Origin: Bacteroidales bacterium
Lineage (GTDB): Bacteria; Bacteroidota; Bacteroidia; Bacteroidales; Porphyromonadaceae
Length of the DNA stretch: 38,065 bases
NCBI GenBank assembly: GCA_004555765.1
Contig: SFHG01000035.1
Span: forward strand, 1 to 38,065
Direction of reading: 5' to 3'
Positions within the stretch are counted from its first letter, which is position 1. Every line of letters begins with the position of its first letter. The position numbers and the translations under genes are program-made. Below are positions 16,510 through 24,902 of the stretch, piece by piece. The notes under the pieces were generated by a model. The model did no database searches. It saw nothing but the letters and a program-made list of their open reading frames with translations, and was not told the DNA's origin.

Positions 16510-17649
16510 ATGTTCCCATTTACAGTAAGCCATACAGACCCTCACTCAGAGGCTCGCGCCGGTGTGCTTGAGACCGGTCACGGTTCCGTGCATACCCCCA
16601 TTTTTATGCCTGTTGGTACGGCGGGTACGGTAAAAGGTGTGCACCCACGCGTTCTTAGAGAAGAGATTGGGGCTGAGATTATCCTCGGCAACACGTATCA
16701 CCTCTATCTCCGCCCCGGCACGGAAGTGCTCGAAGAAGCGGGCGGACTCCGCAAATTCGCGTCGTGGGACAGAGCGATGCTGACGGATAGCGGGGGGTTC
16801 CAGGTTTTTTCGCTCACGGACATCCGCAAGATGAGTGAAGAAGGCGTCACCTTCCGAAGTCATATCGACGGCAGCAAGCATCTTTTTACCCCCGAGCGCG
16901 TGATGCAGATACAGCGCCAAATAGGCGCCGACATCTGTATGGCATTCGATGAGTGTCCCCCCGGAGATGCGCCGCACAAGTATATACGTGAGTCGTTGGA
17001 CCTCACGATGAGGTGGCTTGATCGGGGGTGGAAGGCTTTTCACGGGGCGGAGTGTACTCCGCTTTACGGTTACGAACAGGTTCTTTTTCCAATTGTCCAA
17101 GGCGGTGGGTTTGCAGATCTGAGGAAAGAGGCAGCAGAGCGTGTCTCCGAGTACGATGCTTCGGGGTATGCCATAGGTGGTCTCAGTGTCGGAGAGACGA
17201 CAGAGACTATGTATGAGATGATAGAAGTGGTTAATGCCGTTTTGCCCAAAAGCAAACCCCGTTACCTGATGGGGGTCGGCACGCCTGCCAATATACTTGA
17301 GGGGATCGCAAGAGGCGTGGATATGTTCGACTGCATCATGCCTACGCGTAACGGTCGTAACGGACAGATTTTTACCTGGCAGGGGACGATAAACCTACGC
17401 AACGGCAAGTGGAAACACGACCACGGTCCGCTCGATCCTTTGGGGTCGAGCAGCGTGGACAGGGAGTTTTCGAGATCCTATGTCTCGCACTTGGTACGCA
17501 GCAACGAGATGCTGGGACTTGAAATCGCAAGTGTGCACAATCTGAAGTTTTACCTCGAATTGGTGCGGACGGCGAGAGAACACATTATTCAGGGAGATTA
17601 CGCTTCATGGATGAAAGAAGTACTTCCGGCACTCGGAGCGAGACTGTAA
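16510..17649 (+). CDS. tgt: tRNA-guanine transglycosylase
   Basis: 379 residues from the ATG at 16510; an upstream extension in the same frame crosses the tRNA half and repeats and is not credible. Tgt swaps guanine-34 for preQ1 in tRNAs with GUN anticodons. The base D93 (TDSGGFQ), the substrate segment FDECPP (146-151), GGLSVGE (223-229) and the nucleophile region DMFDCIMPTR (D274) are intact. The usual zinc ligands CxCxxC near residues 311-317 are replaced by LGSSSVD; only the histidine of SVHNL (H343) remains. The next gene overlaps by 43 bp. The downstream enzyme QueG is encoded at 26985-27965. Confidence 0.95.
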   Translation: MFPFTVSHTDPHSEARAGVLETGHGSVHTPIFMPVGTAGTVKGVHPRVLREEIGAEIILGNTYHLYLRPGTEVLEEAGGLRKFASWDRAMLTDSGGFQVFSLTDIRKMSEEGVTFRSHIDGSKHLFTPERVMQIQRQIGADICMAFDECPPGDAPHKYIRESLDLTMRWLDRGWKAFHGAECTPLYGYEQVLFPIVQGGGFADLRKEAAERVSEYDASGYAIGGLSVGETTETMYEMIEVVNAVLPKSKPRYLMGVGTPANILEGIARGVDMFDCIMPTRNGRNGQIFTWQGTINLRNGKWKHDHGPLDPLGSSSVDREFSRSYVSHLVRSNEMLGLEIASVHNLKFYLELVRTAREHIIQGDYASWMKEVLPALGARL

Positions 17650-18818
17650 GCGACGTCGAGACGTCAGAGCGTACCGGGCAAGCGGCTGACGCCTCCGCCC
17701 CCGAGGTCTCAAAAGAGACGAGGTCTCTCTGGGAGCGTCTCGGGATCAGACGCATCGACCGCTACATCATCGGTCGTTTTTTGAGCACATTCCTTTTTGC
17801 GCTCGCCTTAATTATGGTCATTATCGTGGCCATCGACATACAGGAAAAACTCGAGACCTTTATGAAACCGGAGGTGACGATGCCGATTATCTTGCGGTAC
17901 TACGTTGCTCTCGTCCCATATTTTGCCGTACTTCTGACCCCGCTTTTCATCTTCATTACGGTGGTTTACTTTACGAGCAAATTGGCATCCAGATCCGAGA
18001 TCATCGCGATGCAGTCTGCGGGGATGAGCTTTCTCCAGCTCCTCAAACCCTATATGATTTCTGCGGGTATCATAGCTTTTGTCTCTTTCGTCTTCTCGAG
18101 TGAAATCATCCCCAAGCTCAATGTCATCAGAGTCGATTTCGAGGACACCTATGTATTCCCTCTCGAAAAGATCGTTTCAGACAGAAACGTCCAAGTGATG
18201 ATCGGACCGGGCAAGGCAGCGTACTTCGGGACTTTTGACATCGAGGAACAAAAAGGGTACCAGTTTTCGCTCGAACACTACGAAAATAACACGCTCAAGA
18301 GTCGCCTTACGGGGGCTTCGATACAGTACGACAGCCTGTATCACTGGACAGTCAGCGATTATACCATACGGGACTTTGAGGGTCTCAAGGAGGTTAATAC
18401 GTCGGGGGCAAGTATCGACACGATGCTCTTCCTGACTCCGCAGGACGTGGTGATCGGAAGGCAGGCAGCGGATAAGCTCAAGACGGGCGAGCTCGTCGCC
18501 TACATCGAGAACCAAAAGAAACGCGGTGTGGGCAACATCCAATCCTTCCAGGTAGAGCTTCACCGGCGCTTTGCCTCCATCCTCGCCGCCTTTATCCTCA
18601 CGATCATCGGCGTATCGCTCAGCGCGAGGAAAGTAAAGGGCGGTATCGGTCTGAACGTAGCCATCGGGCTGATCTTGGCATTCGGGTACATATTGCTTTT
18701 TACCATATCCTCCTCTTATGCGGTGAGCGGTGCCCTTTCTCCTTTTGTGGCCGCTTGGCTTCCCAACCTGATATACGTTCCAATCGCACTTTTCTTCTAT
18801 TTCCGTGCCCCAAGGTAA
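17607..18818 (+). CDS. LptG/YjgQ-family LPS transport permease
   Basis: 403 residues. The layout is typical for the LptF/LptG family: three N-terminal transmembrane helices (about 58-78, 98-120, 148-165), a large periplasmic domain (about 170-315) and three C-terminal helices (about 320-400). The opening DRYIIGRFLSTFLFALALIM matches family starts. In the inner membrane, these proteins with LptB extract lipopolysaccharide toward the outer membrane. The first 45 residues are hydrophilic and S/T/E-rich, longer than usual, so the true start may be later, but no good in-frame ATG exists. It overlaps tgt by 43 bp and priA by 14 bp. LptF versus LptG cannot be decided. Confidence 0.88.
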   Translation: MDERSTSGTRSETVSDVETSERTGQAADASAPEVSKETRSLWERLGIRRIDRYIIGRFLSTFLFALALIMVIIVAIDIQEKLETFMKPEVTMPIILRYYVALVPYFAVLLTPLFIFITVVYFTSKLASRSEIIAMQSAGMSFLQLLKPYMISAGIIAFVSFVFSSEIIPKLNVIRVDFEDTYVFPLEKIVSDRNVQVMIGPGKAAYFGTFDIEEQKGYQFSLEHYENNTLKSRLTGASIQYDSLYHWTVSDYTIRDFEGLKEVNTSGASIDTMLFLTPQDVVIGRQAADKLKTGELVAYIENQKKRGVGNIQSFQVELHRRFASILAAFILTIIGVSLSARKVKGGIGLNVAIGLILAFGYILLFTISSSYAVSGALSPFVAAWLPNLIYVPIALFFYFRAPR

Positions 18819-21006
18819 TCAGGATCTCTATATCGAAGTGCTCTTGCCTCTGCCTTTGGATAACCCCGTGTACGGCTATCTGACGGACGAGACCGTGGAG
18901 CGGGGGATGCTCTGTACCGTGCCTTTCGGAAACGGGAGGGGAAAAATCCTCACGGGTCTGGTCGTGAAAGTCTCCGCACACAGACCGGAAAGGGCGGGAA
19001 AGTCGATCACATTTAAGCGCGTCCTACGTATCCTGCCTCTTGCCCCGATCCGTGAGCCGATCCTAAAGGCTTGGGAGTGGGCAGCCGAGTACTGTATGTG
19101 TTCGCCGGGCGACGTGCTCCGTGCCGCTCTCCCCTCCGGCATAGAGCGGTATTCGGGTCGAGGTCCGCTAAAAAAAGTCTGGAGTATCAATCCTCTTTTC
19201 CTTTCCGACTTGTCTTTCAGGAAGGAGGCACTCTCACTCTTGTCAAAAAAAAGGTCAGCCCTTGCTTTTCTTCAGACATTGACGGACGGCAGCCCGGCAT
19301 ACGGCATCAGAGCCGAGTCCCTGGCTGAACTTCGCGAGAAGACCGGCCTGAGTGTCCATACGGTCGATACCCTCAGAGCTGCCGGCGTGATAGAAGCCGA
19401 AGAAATTGCCGACTTCTATGGCGAAAGCTCAGAAAGACAGGCTCAGTCGACCTCCCAAGCGGAACTCTTCAGACCGTGGGGCTCAAAAGAAGTGCTTCTC
19501 TCCTACCATCCGCATTCGTCTCTCTATGAGAGGGTTCCTTTTGACTTTCTCGGGTCGGTCTTGGCATCAGGACAAGGGCAGACTTTGGTTCTCTTCCCGT
19601 CTATGGATGCACTTCAGAGTACGGAAGAGAAGATGAGAGAACTCTTCGGCTCCAAGCTCTATCCATACTACCATTCCAAAAGTTCCGATAAGATAAAAGA
19701 GCGCACGTGGACGGCTGCCCTCACCGGTGTAGTCGGCATCTACTTCGGACTGCGGTCTGCCGTCTGGCTCCCTTTCGCAGATCTGAAAACTGTCGTTGTC
19801 ATAGACGAAGAGGACAGAGGTTACCGGCAGTTTGAACCTGCACCGCGCTTCACGGCTTCGTATATGGCACTTATGCTTGCCCGAAAGTCCGGTTCAAAGA
19901 CCCTTCTCTCCACGGCTTCTCCCTCCGTGGAGACGGCACTCAGAGGAATCATCGGCAGGAAGTATGCCTTTCGGGAAGTCGGATCCCGGAGACCACCCTA
20001 TGGCGACAAGTTGACGCTTGTAGATATGGAGCAGGCTTTCCGACTTGGTGAAGTTTCGGCAAGGATGCTTTCCTCAAAGATGATCCGCTCGATCACTGCT
20101 TGCATAGACGGCGGAGGTAAAGCTTTGATTTTTTACCAAAGGCAGGGGTTTGCACGCTATATATCGTGTGGCAATTGCCATACTGTCCTCAAGTGTCCTG
20201 TCTGTGGTACGACACTCCGCTATTACGGCAGAGAAAAACGCAGTATGGTGTGTCCGTCTTGCGGACACGTCGAGCCGAAGCCGGACAGCTGTCCCTCTTG
20301 CGGCAAAAGGGAATTGAAGCCCGTGGGTACCGGCGTGGAGCGACTACTTGAGGCAGTGCGTGTCTTTTATCCCGGCGTCCCCGTCTCTATCCGAGAGGGG
20401 GACGAAGAGGGCTCTCTGAAGCCCGGCATCACGTTTTCCACGGGGTATGAGCCTTCTCTCGGAGCGGTGGGCAGCGCAGATATGATCGGTGTGATCCAGT
20501 GGGATCTGCTCGAACTCCGACCGGACTTCCGGGCGATCGAAAGGAGCTACCGCTTTGTGATCGAATTATTGAATGAGTCCCCGGAGAGTACAGACACCGT
20601 CATCCAATTCTTTCGACCCTACGGTATCGGGCTGAAAGCAGCCTTGTCCGGGAATTACCGCACACTCTTGGACAATGAGCTCGAGAGCCGCTTCGCAGTA
20701 GGTTTTTCCCCTTTTTCGCGGCAAATAGATGCCGTCATACAGTCCACAGACAGTTCTGTGGCCTTCTCTGTGGCAAACGGACTTTTGTCCGGACTTTCCG
20801 CCTTTCCGCACTTAAAGACATTGGGGCCGTCTCCGATAGCCACCACGAGGGCTAAAGCAGAGATCGGTTCGCGTGTGACGATTCTTCACCCCTTGGACAC
20901 GTCGCTCTCCGACACACGGCATTTCTTGGCGGAGTGGCGGAGCGAGACCCTGAGGAAGCACCGCGGCACGCCTCTTTTTATTCACTTTGACGTTGATCCG
21001 CAATAG
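18805..21006 (+). CDS. priA: PriA-like replication restart protein with degenerate helicase motifs
   Basis: 733 residues. PriA normally recognises stalled forks, unwinds DNA and loads the replicative helicase. The N-terminal 3'-DNA-binding domain (about 1-100) and the zinc module are present, with C455, C458, C464, C467, C483, C486, C496 and C499. The ATPase core is not intact. At residues 231-246, where Walker A (GxxGSGKT) belongs, the sequence is LLSYHPHSSLYERVPF. DEEH is DEED (334-337). After FYPGVPVSIR (521-530) the segment carrying motif V is shortened, and QVAGRAGR (motif VI) is absent. TASPSVE (370-376) is a relic of motif III. Translocation driven by ATP is therefore unlikely, while DNA and partner binding may persist. 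It lies 3 bp before the phosphatase gene. Confidence 0.9.
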   Translation: MPQGNQDLYIEVLLPLPLDNPVYGYLTDETVERGMLCTVPFGNGRGKILTGLVVKVSAHRPERAGKSITFKRVLRILPLAPIREPILKAWEWAAEYCMCSPGDVLRAALPSGIERYSGRGPLKKVWSINPLFLSDLSFRKEALSLLSKKRSALAFLQTLTDGSPAYGIRAESLAELREKTGLSVHTVDTLRAAGVIEAEEIADFYGESSERQAQSTSQAELFRPWGSKEVLLSYHPHSSLYERVPFDFLGSVLASGQGQTLVLFPSMDALQSTEEKMRELFGSKLYPYYHSKSSDKIKERTWTAALTGVVGIYFGLRSAVWLPFADLKTVVVIDEEDRGYRQFEPAPRFTASYMALMLARKSGSKTLLSTASPSVETALRGIIGRKYAFREVGSRRPPYGDKLTLVDMEQAFRLGEVSARMLSSKMIRSITACIDGGGKALIFYQRQGFARYISCGNCHTVLKCPVCGTTLRYYGREKRSMVCPSCGHVEPKPDSCPSCGKRELKPVGTGVERLLEAVRVFYPGVPVSIREGDEEGSLKPGITFSTGYEPSLGAVGSADMIGVIQWDLLELRPDFRAIERSYRFVIELLNESPESTDTVIQFFRPYGIGLKAALSGNYRTLLDNELESRFAVGFSPFSRQIDAVIQSTDSSVAFSVANGLLSGLSAFPHLKTLGPSPIATTRAKAEIGSRVTILHPLDTSLSDTRHFLAEWRSETLRKHRGTPLFIHFDVDPQ

Positions 21007-21009
21007 AAT

Positions 21010-21522
21010 ATGAAGAAAATCCTTTTCGTCTGCCTTGGCAACATTTGCAGAAGCCCTGCCGCCGAAGCCATTGCCCAAAGCATCATTGACAAAGAGCACC
21101 TTGGCAATCTCTTTCAGGTCGATTCGGCAGGATTGCACGGCTATCATAAGGATCAAAAAGCAGACAGACGTATGCGCGAAGCGGCCGCACTGCGCGGATA
21201 CGATGTCACCGGAATCTCTCGCCCCGTGGAGTACAATGACTTTGAAAACTTCGACCTCATCATAGGGATGGATCAAAGTAACGTGGAAGCGCTTATCGGA
21301 CGCGCACCGTCTCCGGAAGCAGTCCGAAAGATACGTCCTATGTCCGGTTATTTTGTGGCGCATCCCACTTGGGATCACGTCCCCGATCCTTATTATGGCG
21401 GTGCTAAGGGGTTCGACCTCGTGCTTGATTTGCTCGAAGACGGCGTGTCCAATCTTATCGACAGTTTGCGCGAAGAAATCGCAGTAGGATCACCGGAAAA
21501 CGAGATACGGGTCAAAAAATAA
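21010..21522 (+). CDS. Low-molecular-weight protein tyrosine phosphatase
   Basis: 170 residues. The P-loop CLGNICRS near the N-terminus (nucleophile C8, phosphate-binding R14) and the general acid D126 in DPYYGG define the family. Such enzymes remove phosphate from tyrosine, often in control of capsule or exopolysaccharide kinases; no kinase or polysaccharide gene is near. It follows priA by 3 bp. The last codons (encoding E-I-R-V) read GAGATACGGGTC, which resembles the GTACC-family repeat that continues downstream, so the C-terminus may be repeat-derived. Confidence 0.92.
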   Translation: MKKILFVCLGNICRSPAAEAIAQSIIDKEHLGNLFQVDSAGLHGYHKDQKADRRMREAAALRGYDVTGISRPVEYNDFENFDLIIGMDQSNVEALIGRAPSPEAVRKIRPMSGYFVAHPTWDHVPDPYYGGAKGFDLVLDLLEDGVSNLIDSLREEIAVGSPENEIRVKK

Positions 21523-21590
21523 TTTTCGGTCGTACCGATTTGAGATGCTCATACGTACCGACGATACCTTTTTGTACAGACCAAAATTTA
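21508..21590. repeat. GTACC-family repeat overlapping the phosphatase 3' end
   Basis: Family words are CGAGATACGG (inside the coding end), CGGTCGTACCG, ATACGTACCG and GTACAGACC. A short hairpin, AGGGC/GCCCT (21602-21618), follows and may help termination. Confidence 0.55.
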
Positions 21591-21633
21591 TCCCCCGCCA
21601 TAGGGCATTTAACGCCCTGTGCTTTTGTGACTT

Positions 21634-21664
21634 TTTGTATAAACAAAAAGAAAATATATCTTTG
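21634..21664 (+). promoter_or_regulatory. Bacteroidetes promoter of the PD-(D/E)XK gene
   Basis: TTTG (21634-21637), a 19 nt spacer and TATCTTTG (21657-21664) match the consensus fully. The leader to the ATG at 21725 is about 50 nt. Confidence 0.8.
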
Positions 21665-21704
21665 CCTAAAGATTGAGCCTGTAAGGTCACAGGGTCAAAG
21701 GCAA
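21662..21704. promoter_or_regulatory. Nested inverted repeat at the promoter start site
   Basis: TTGCCT (21662-21667) pairs with AGGCAA (21699-21704), and inside it CCTGT (21678-21682) pairs with ACAGG (21689-21693). It overlaps the -7 box and start site, so it may be an operator or a leader hairpin. Confidence 0.45.
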
Positions 21705-21724
21705 TAGAAGAAATACATCATTCA

Positions 21725-22546
21725 ATGAACGCATCAGAATCCCCCGTTCCAGCGAACAACTTCAATCAAATTAACGCGCACCCGAGAGACGCTCAGCTCC
21801 TCTTTGATGCCGCAGATCACTCCTATCGACTAGTGAATGACGGAAATCCATTACACTCTGTGACCAATCTCGTCTCCAGCTTTTTCCCCGCTTTTGACGT
21901 GAACGCGTGGGCGACCAAGAAAGCCGAGAAGGAAAGTCGTCCGATCGAAGAGATCTTCAGCGAATGGGAGCGCAACGGCTTAGTGGCACGCAATCTGGGA
22001 ACCTTTATGCACGAGCAGATCGAACACTCGTTCAATAAAAGACCGCTTGAGGACACGTGCAGGATTGATTTTCCGGACGGCACCTCGGAAGAGGTCTCCA
22101 TAAAAGATGAGTTGCGGTATTTCGATAACTTCATCTACGACGTCCGTCCCGAGCCCTACCGCACGGAGTGGAAGATCTTCAATGACGAGTACGCATTGGC
22201 GGGGACTCTGGATCTCTTGGCTGTTAATTACAGTGGCGAGTTTATCATTTATGACTGGAAGCGTTCGCGCCGTATGGGCAAAGAGTACGGTTACGACTTC
22301 GTACCCAATACGCGTAATCCCTATATGAAAGGCATCAATGGTCTGGAGCATCTGGACTGCACGCCTTTCAATGTCGGATGTCTCCAGCAGAACCTCTACC
22401 GCTTCATCCTTGAGAGCAGTTACGGGATTGACATCAAGGAAATGAACCTCGTGATGCTCAATAATTCCTTCTCCAACTACCACTACGTGACTGTCCCAAG
22501 GATGGAAAGGGAAGTGGAAATTATGCTCTCCACCATCAAGAAATAA
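21725..22546 (+). CDS. Stand-alone PD-(D/E)XK nuclease-superfamily protein
   Basis: 273 residues, no signal peptide. The pattern fits the RecB/Cas4 branch of PD-(D/E)XK nucleases: a histidine in GTFMHE (H96), a glutamate in RTEWK (E148), an aspartate in AGTLDLL (D163), the core YDWKR (D177, K179) and the helical QxxxY motif QQNLYRF (221-227). All expected metal and catalytic positions are present, so it is probably active on DNA. The cysteine cluster of Cas4 or AddB is absent, as are any helicase or CRISPR genes nearby. Biological role is unknown; it could serve repair or be a defence relic. It is a single-gene unit with its own promoter and a terminator-like hairpin. Confidence 0.75.
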   Translation: MNASESPVPANNFNQINAHPRDAQLLFDAADHSYRLVNDGNPLHSVTNLVSSFFPAFDVNAWATKKAEKESRPIEEIFSEWERNGLVARNLGTFMHEQIEHSFNKRPLEDTCRIDFPDGTSEEVSIKDELRYFDNFIYDVRPEPYRTEWKIFNDEYALAGTLDLLAVNYSGEFIIYDWKRSRRMGKEYGYDFVPNTRNPYMKGINGLEHLDCTPFNVGCLQQNLYRFILESSYGIDIKEMNLVMLNNSFSNYHYVTVPRMEREVEIMLSTIKK

Positions 22547-22584
22547 TATTTCAGGGCGCGACTTGTCGCGACTTATAGGAATAG

Positions 22585-22618
22585 CGGTCGGGCTTCCCAA
22601 ACGGAGGCTCGACCGTTT
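22585..22618 (+). terminator. Terminator after the PD-(D/E)XK gene
   Basis: CGGTCGGGCTTCC (22585-22597) pairs with GGAGGCTCGACCG (22603-22615) over its whole 13 bp if G-U pairs are allowed, followed by TTTGTG. The loop is CAAAC. Confidence 0.6.
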
Positions 22619-22625
22619 GTGTCAG

Positions 22626-22649
22626 AATGCCGCTCAGTGGCACGGCATT
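22626..22649. repeat. Hairpin upstream of htpG
   Basis: AATGCCG and CGGCATT form a 7 bp stem in the 159 bp spacer before htpG. No CIRCE-like element or full promoter consensus was found here. Confidence 0.35.
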
Positions 22650-22705
22650 TGTATAAAGACGGGTGGGGGATTTTTCAGCACTTAAAACGTTTCACACAAT
22701 AAGAT

Positions 22706-24799
22706 ATGAGCGAAGACAGCACAAAGAAGACACAAGGGAAAATTGGCGTCCAAAGCGACAATATGTTCCCGATCATCAAGAAGTTCCTTTACAGCGACAA
22801 CGAGATTTTCCTGCGTGAACTGGTCAGCAACGCAGTAGACGCCACCCAGAAGCTCAAGACACTCTCTGCCAAGGGAGAATACAGCGGCGAGCTCGGAGAC
22901 CTGAAGGTCGAAGTCCTCATAGAGGACGGCAAACTCATCATCCGCGACCGAGGCATCGGTATGACCGCGGAAGAGATCGACAAGTACATCAATCAGATCG
23001 CCATATCGGGCGCGGAGGATTTCCTGGATAAGTACAAAGACGACGCCGCAACCATCATCGGTCATTTCGGGCTGGGATTCTACTCTGCCTTTATGGTGGC
23101 AAAGAAGGTAGAGATACTCACACAGAGCTACAAGGAAGAAGCGCCCACGATGCTTTGGTCGTGCGAAGGCAGCCCCGAGTTTGTGATGGAAGAAGCCCCC
23201 GAGAAGAGAGGGCGTGGCACGGACATCATCCTCTACATCGACGAAGACAGTAAAGAGTACCTCGAGTCACTCCGCATCAAGGCGCTCCTTGAGAAATACT
23301 GCCGATTCCTTCCCGTCCCGATCGTATTCGGGAAGAAAAAGGATTGGAAGGACGGCAAGGAGGTCGATACGGACGAAGACCTCGTCATCAACGACTCGGA
23401 GCCTATCTGGACCAAGACGCCCACTTCGCTGGGGGACGAAGACTACAAGGCTTTCTATCAGACGCTTTACCCGATGAGTGACGAGCCACTTTTCTGGATT
23501 CACCTCAATATAGACTATCCTTTCAACCTCACCGGGATTCTCTATTTCCCCGTGGTGAAGAGCAATATGGACTTGCAGAAAAATAAGATCCAGCTCTACT
23601 CCAACCAGGTCTTCGTGACCGATAACGTCGAAGGCATCGTCCCCGAGTTCCTTGGTCTGCTCCACGGGGTACTCGACTCACCGGACATCCCGCTGAACGT
23701 CTCTCGCAGCTACCTGCAAGCCGACCAAAACGTCAAGAAAATCTCTTCCTACATTACCCGTAAGGTAGCGGACAAACTCTCCGAACTTTTCAAGGACGAC
23801 CGCACGGCTTACGAAGAAAAATGGCCCGCGCTCGAGCTCTTTGTGAAGTACGGGATGTTGACGGACGAGAAGTTTTACGAAAAGGCAGAGAAGTTTGCGC
23901 TCCTCAAAAACACCGAAGACAAGCATTTCACGCTCGAAGAGTACCGTACGCTCATTTCGGGCAACCAGACCGACAAGGAAGGTTCCGTGGTCTATCTCTA
24001 CGCCGTCGACAAGGACAATCAGTACACCTTCATCAAAAACGCGCAAGACGCTTTCGGCTACGATGTCTTGATGCTTGACGGTCCCCTGGATGTCCACTTC
24101 ATCAGTATGCTTGAGCAAAAGCTCCCCTCTTCGCGCTTCGTCCGCGTTGATAGCGACACGCTCGACAGGCTTATCCCCAAGGAAGACGAGAGCAAAGACC
24201 ACGCGGAAGTCAGCGAAGAGACCGCGAAGTCGGTTCAATCACTCTTCCAAAGCCGTCTTCCCAAGAGCGAGAAGAAGGAGATCTTTCGTGCCGAGACTTC
24301 CCATCAGGGTGAAAAAGGCAAGCCCGTCCTTCTCGTCCAGGGCGAATATATGCGCCGTATGAAAGAGATGAGCAAGATGCAGCAGGGCATGAGCTTCTAT
24401 GGCGAGATGCCCGACTCCTACAACCTCGTAGTCAATCTCGACCACCCGCTCATCCAAGACATCACAAACGGCTATACGACCTCCGAGACAGAAAAGGAAG
24501 TCGCAGCCAAACGTGCGGATCGAAAAGGATTCCAAGCGCGTCTTGATGTCCTCCGCCAGCAACTCTCCGACGCGAAAGACTTGGGAGATGACGAAAAGAA
24601 GACCCTCGAAAAAGACCGCGACGAGACCCGTGGCAAGTTGCAATCCATCGACGATGAGATTGAAAAGTTGCAAGAAGCCTTTGCCGAAAAGGACGACCGC
24701 ATTGCTCAGCTCATCGACCTCGGTCTCCTCTCCGCCGGTCTCCTCAAAGGCGAAGCACTCGACAACTTCATCAAGCGCTCCACCGACCTTCTGAAGTAA
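22706..24799 (+). CDS. htpG: Chaperone HtpG (Hsp90)
   Basis: 697 residues, slightly longer than E. coli HtpG, as is common in Bacteroidetes. This ATP-driven cytosolic chaperone matures and protects client proteins. The GHKL ATPase motifs are intact: NAVDA in helix 1, DRGIGM, and GHFGLGFYSAFMV. The middle domain contains the conserved region ending VSRSYLQ. The C-terminal part has a charged coiled-coil segment (about 610-665) before the dimerisation end. It is probably monocistronic. The family repeat begins 54 bp after the stop. Confidence 0.97.
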   Translation: MSEDSTKKTQGKIGVQSDNMFPIIKKFLYSDNEIFLRELVSNAVDATQKLKTLSAKGEYSGELGDLKVEVLIEDGKLIIRDRGIGMTAEEIDKYINQIAISGAEDFLDKYKDDAATIIGHFGLGFYSAFMVAKKVEILTQSYKEEAPTMLWSCEGSPEFVMEEAPEKRGRGTDIILYIDEDSKEYLESLRIKALLEKYCRFLPVPIVFGKKKDWKDGKEVDTDEDLVINDSEPIWTKTPTSLGDEDYKAFYQTLYPMSDEPLFWIHLNIDYPFNLTGILYFPVVKSNMDLQKNKIQLYSNQVFVTDNVEGIVPEFLGLLHGVLDSPDIPLNVSRSYLQADQNVKKISSYITRKVADKLSELFKDDRTAYEEKWPALELFVKYGMLTDEKFYEKAEKFALLKNTEDKHFTLEEYRTLISGNQTDKEGSVVYLYAVDKDNQYTFIKNAQDAFGYDVLMLDGPLDVHFISMLEQKLPSSRFVRVDSDTLDRLIPKEDESKDHAEVSEETAKSVQSLFQSRLPKSEKKEIFRAETSHQGEKGKPVLLVQGEYMRRMKEMSKMQQGMSFYGEMPDSYNLVVNLDHPLIQDITNGYTTSETEKEVAAKRADRKGFQARLDVLRQQLSDAKDLGDDEKKTLEKDRDETRGKLQSIDDEIEKLQEAFAEKDDRIAQLIDLGLLSAGLLKGEALDNFIKRSTDLLK

Positions 24800-24852
24800 G
24801 CGGATTCTGAGGCAAAAAGTAAAGCCTGTCCGAACCAATATAATTTCCAAAC

Positions 24853-24889
24853 GAGGTACGTACCGGGGACAAATCCTTGGTACGTACCT
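24853..24889. repeat. GTACC-family hairpin A beside repeat copy R
   Basis: AGGTACGTACC (24854-24864) and GGTACGTACCT (24879-24889) form a perfect 11 bp stem. It ends 13 bp before the R copy. The equivalent position next to copy L holds a degenerate version, so hairpin A is likely part of the full element. It may also terminate htpG. Confidence 0.7.
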
Positions 24890-24902
24890 TTTCCTTTTCT
24901 CT

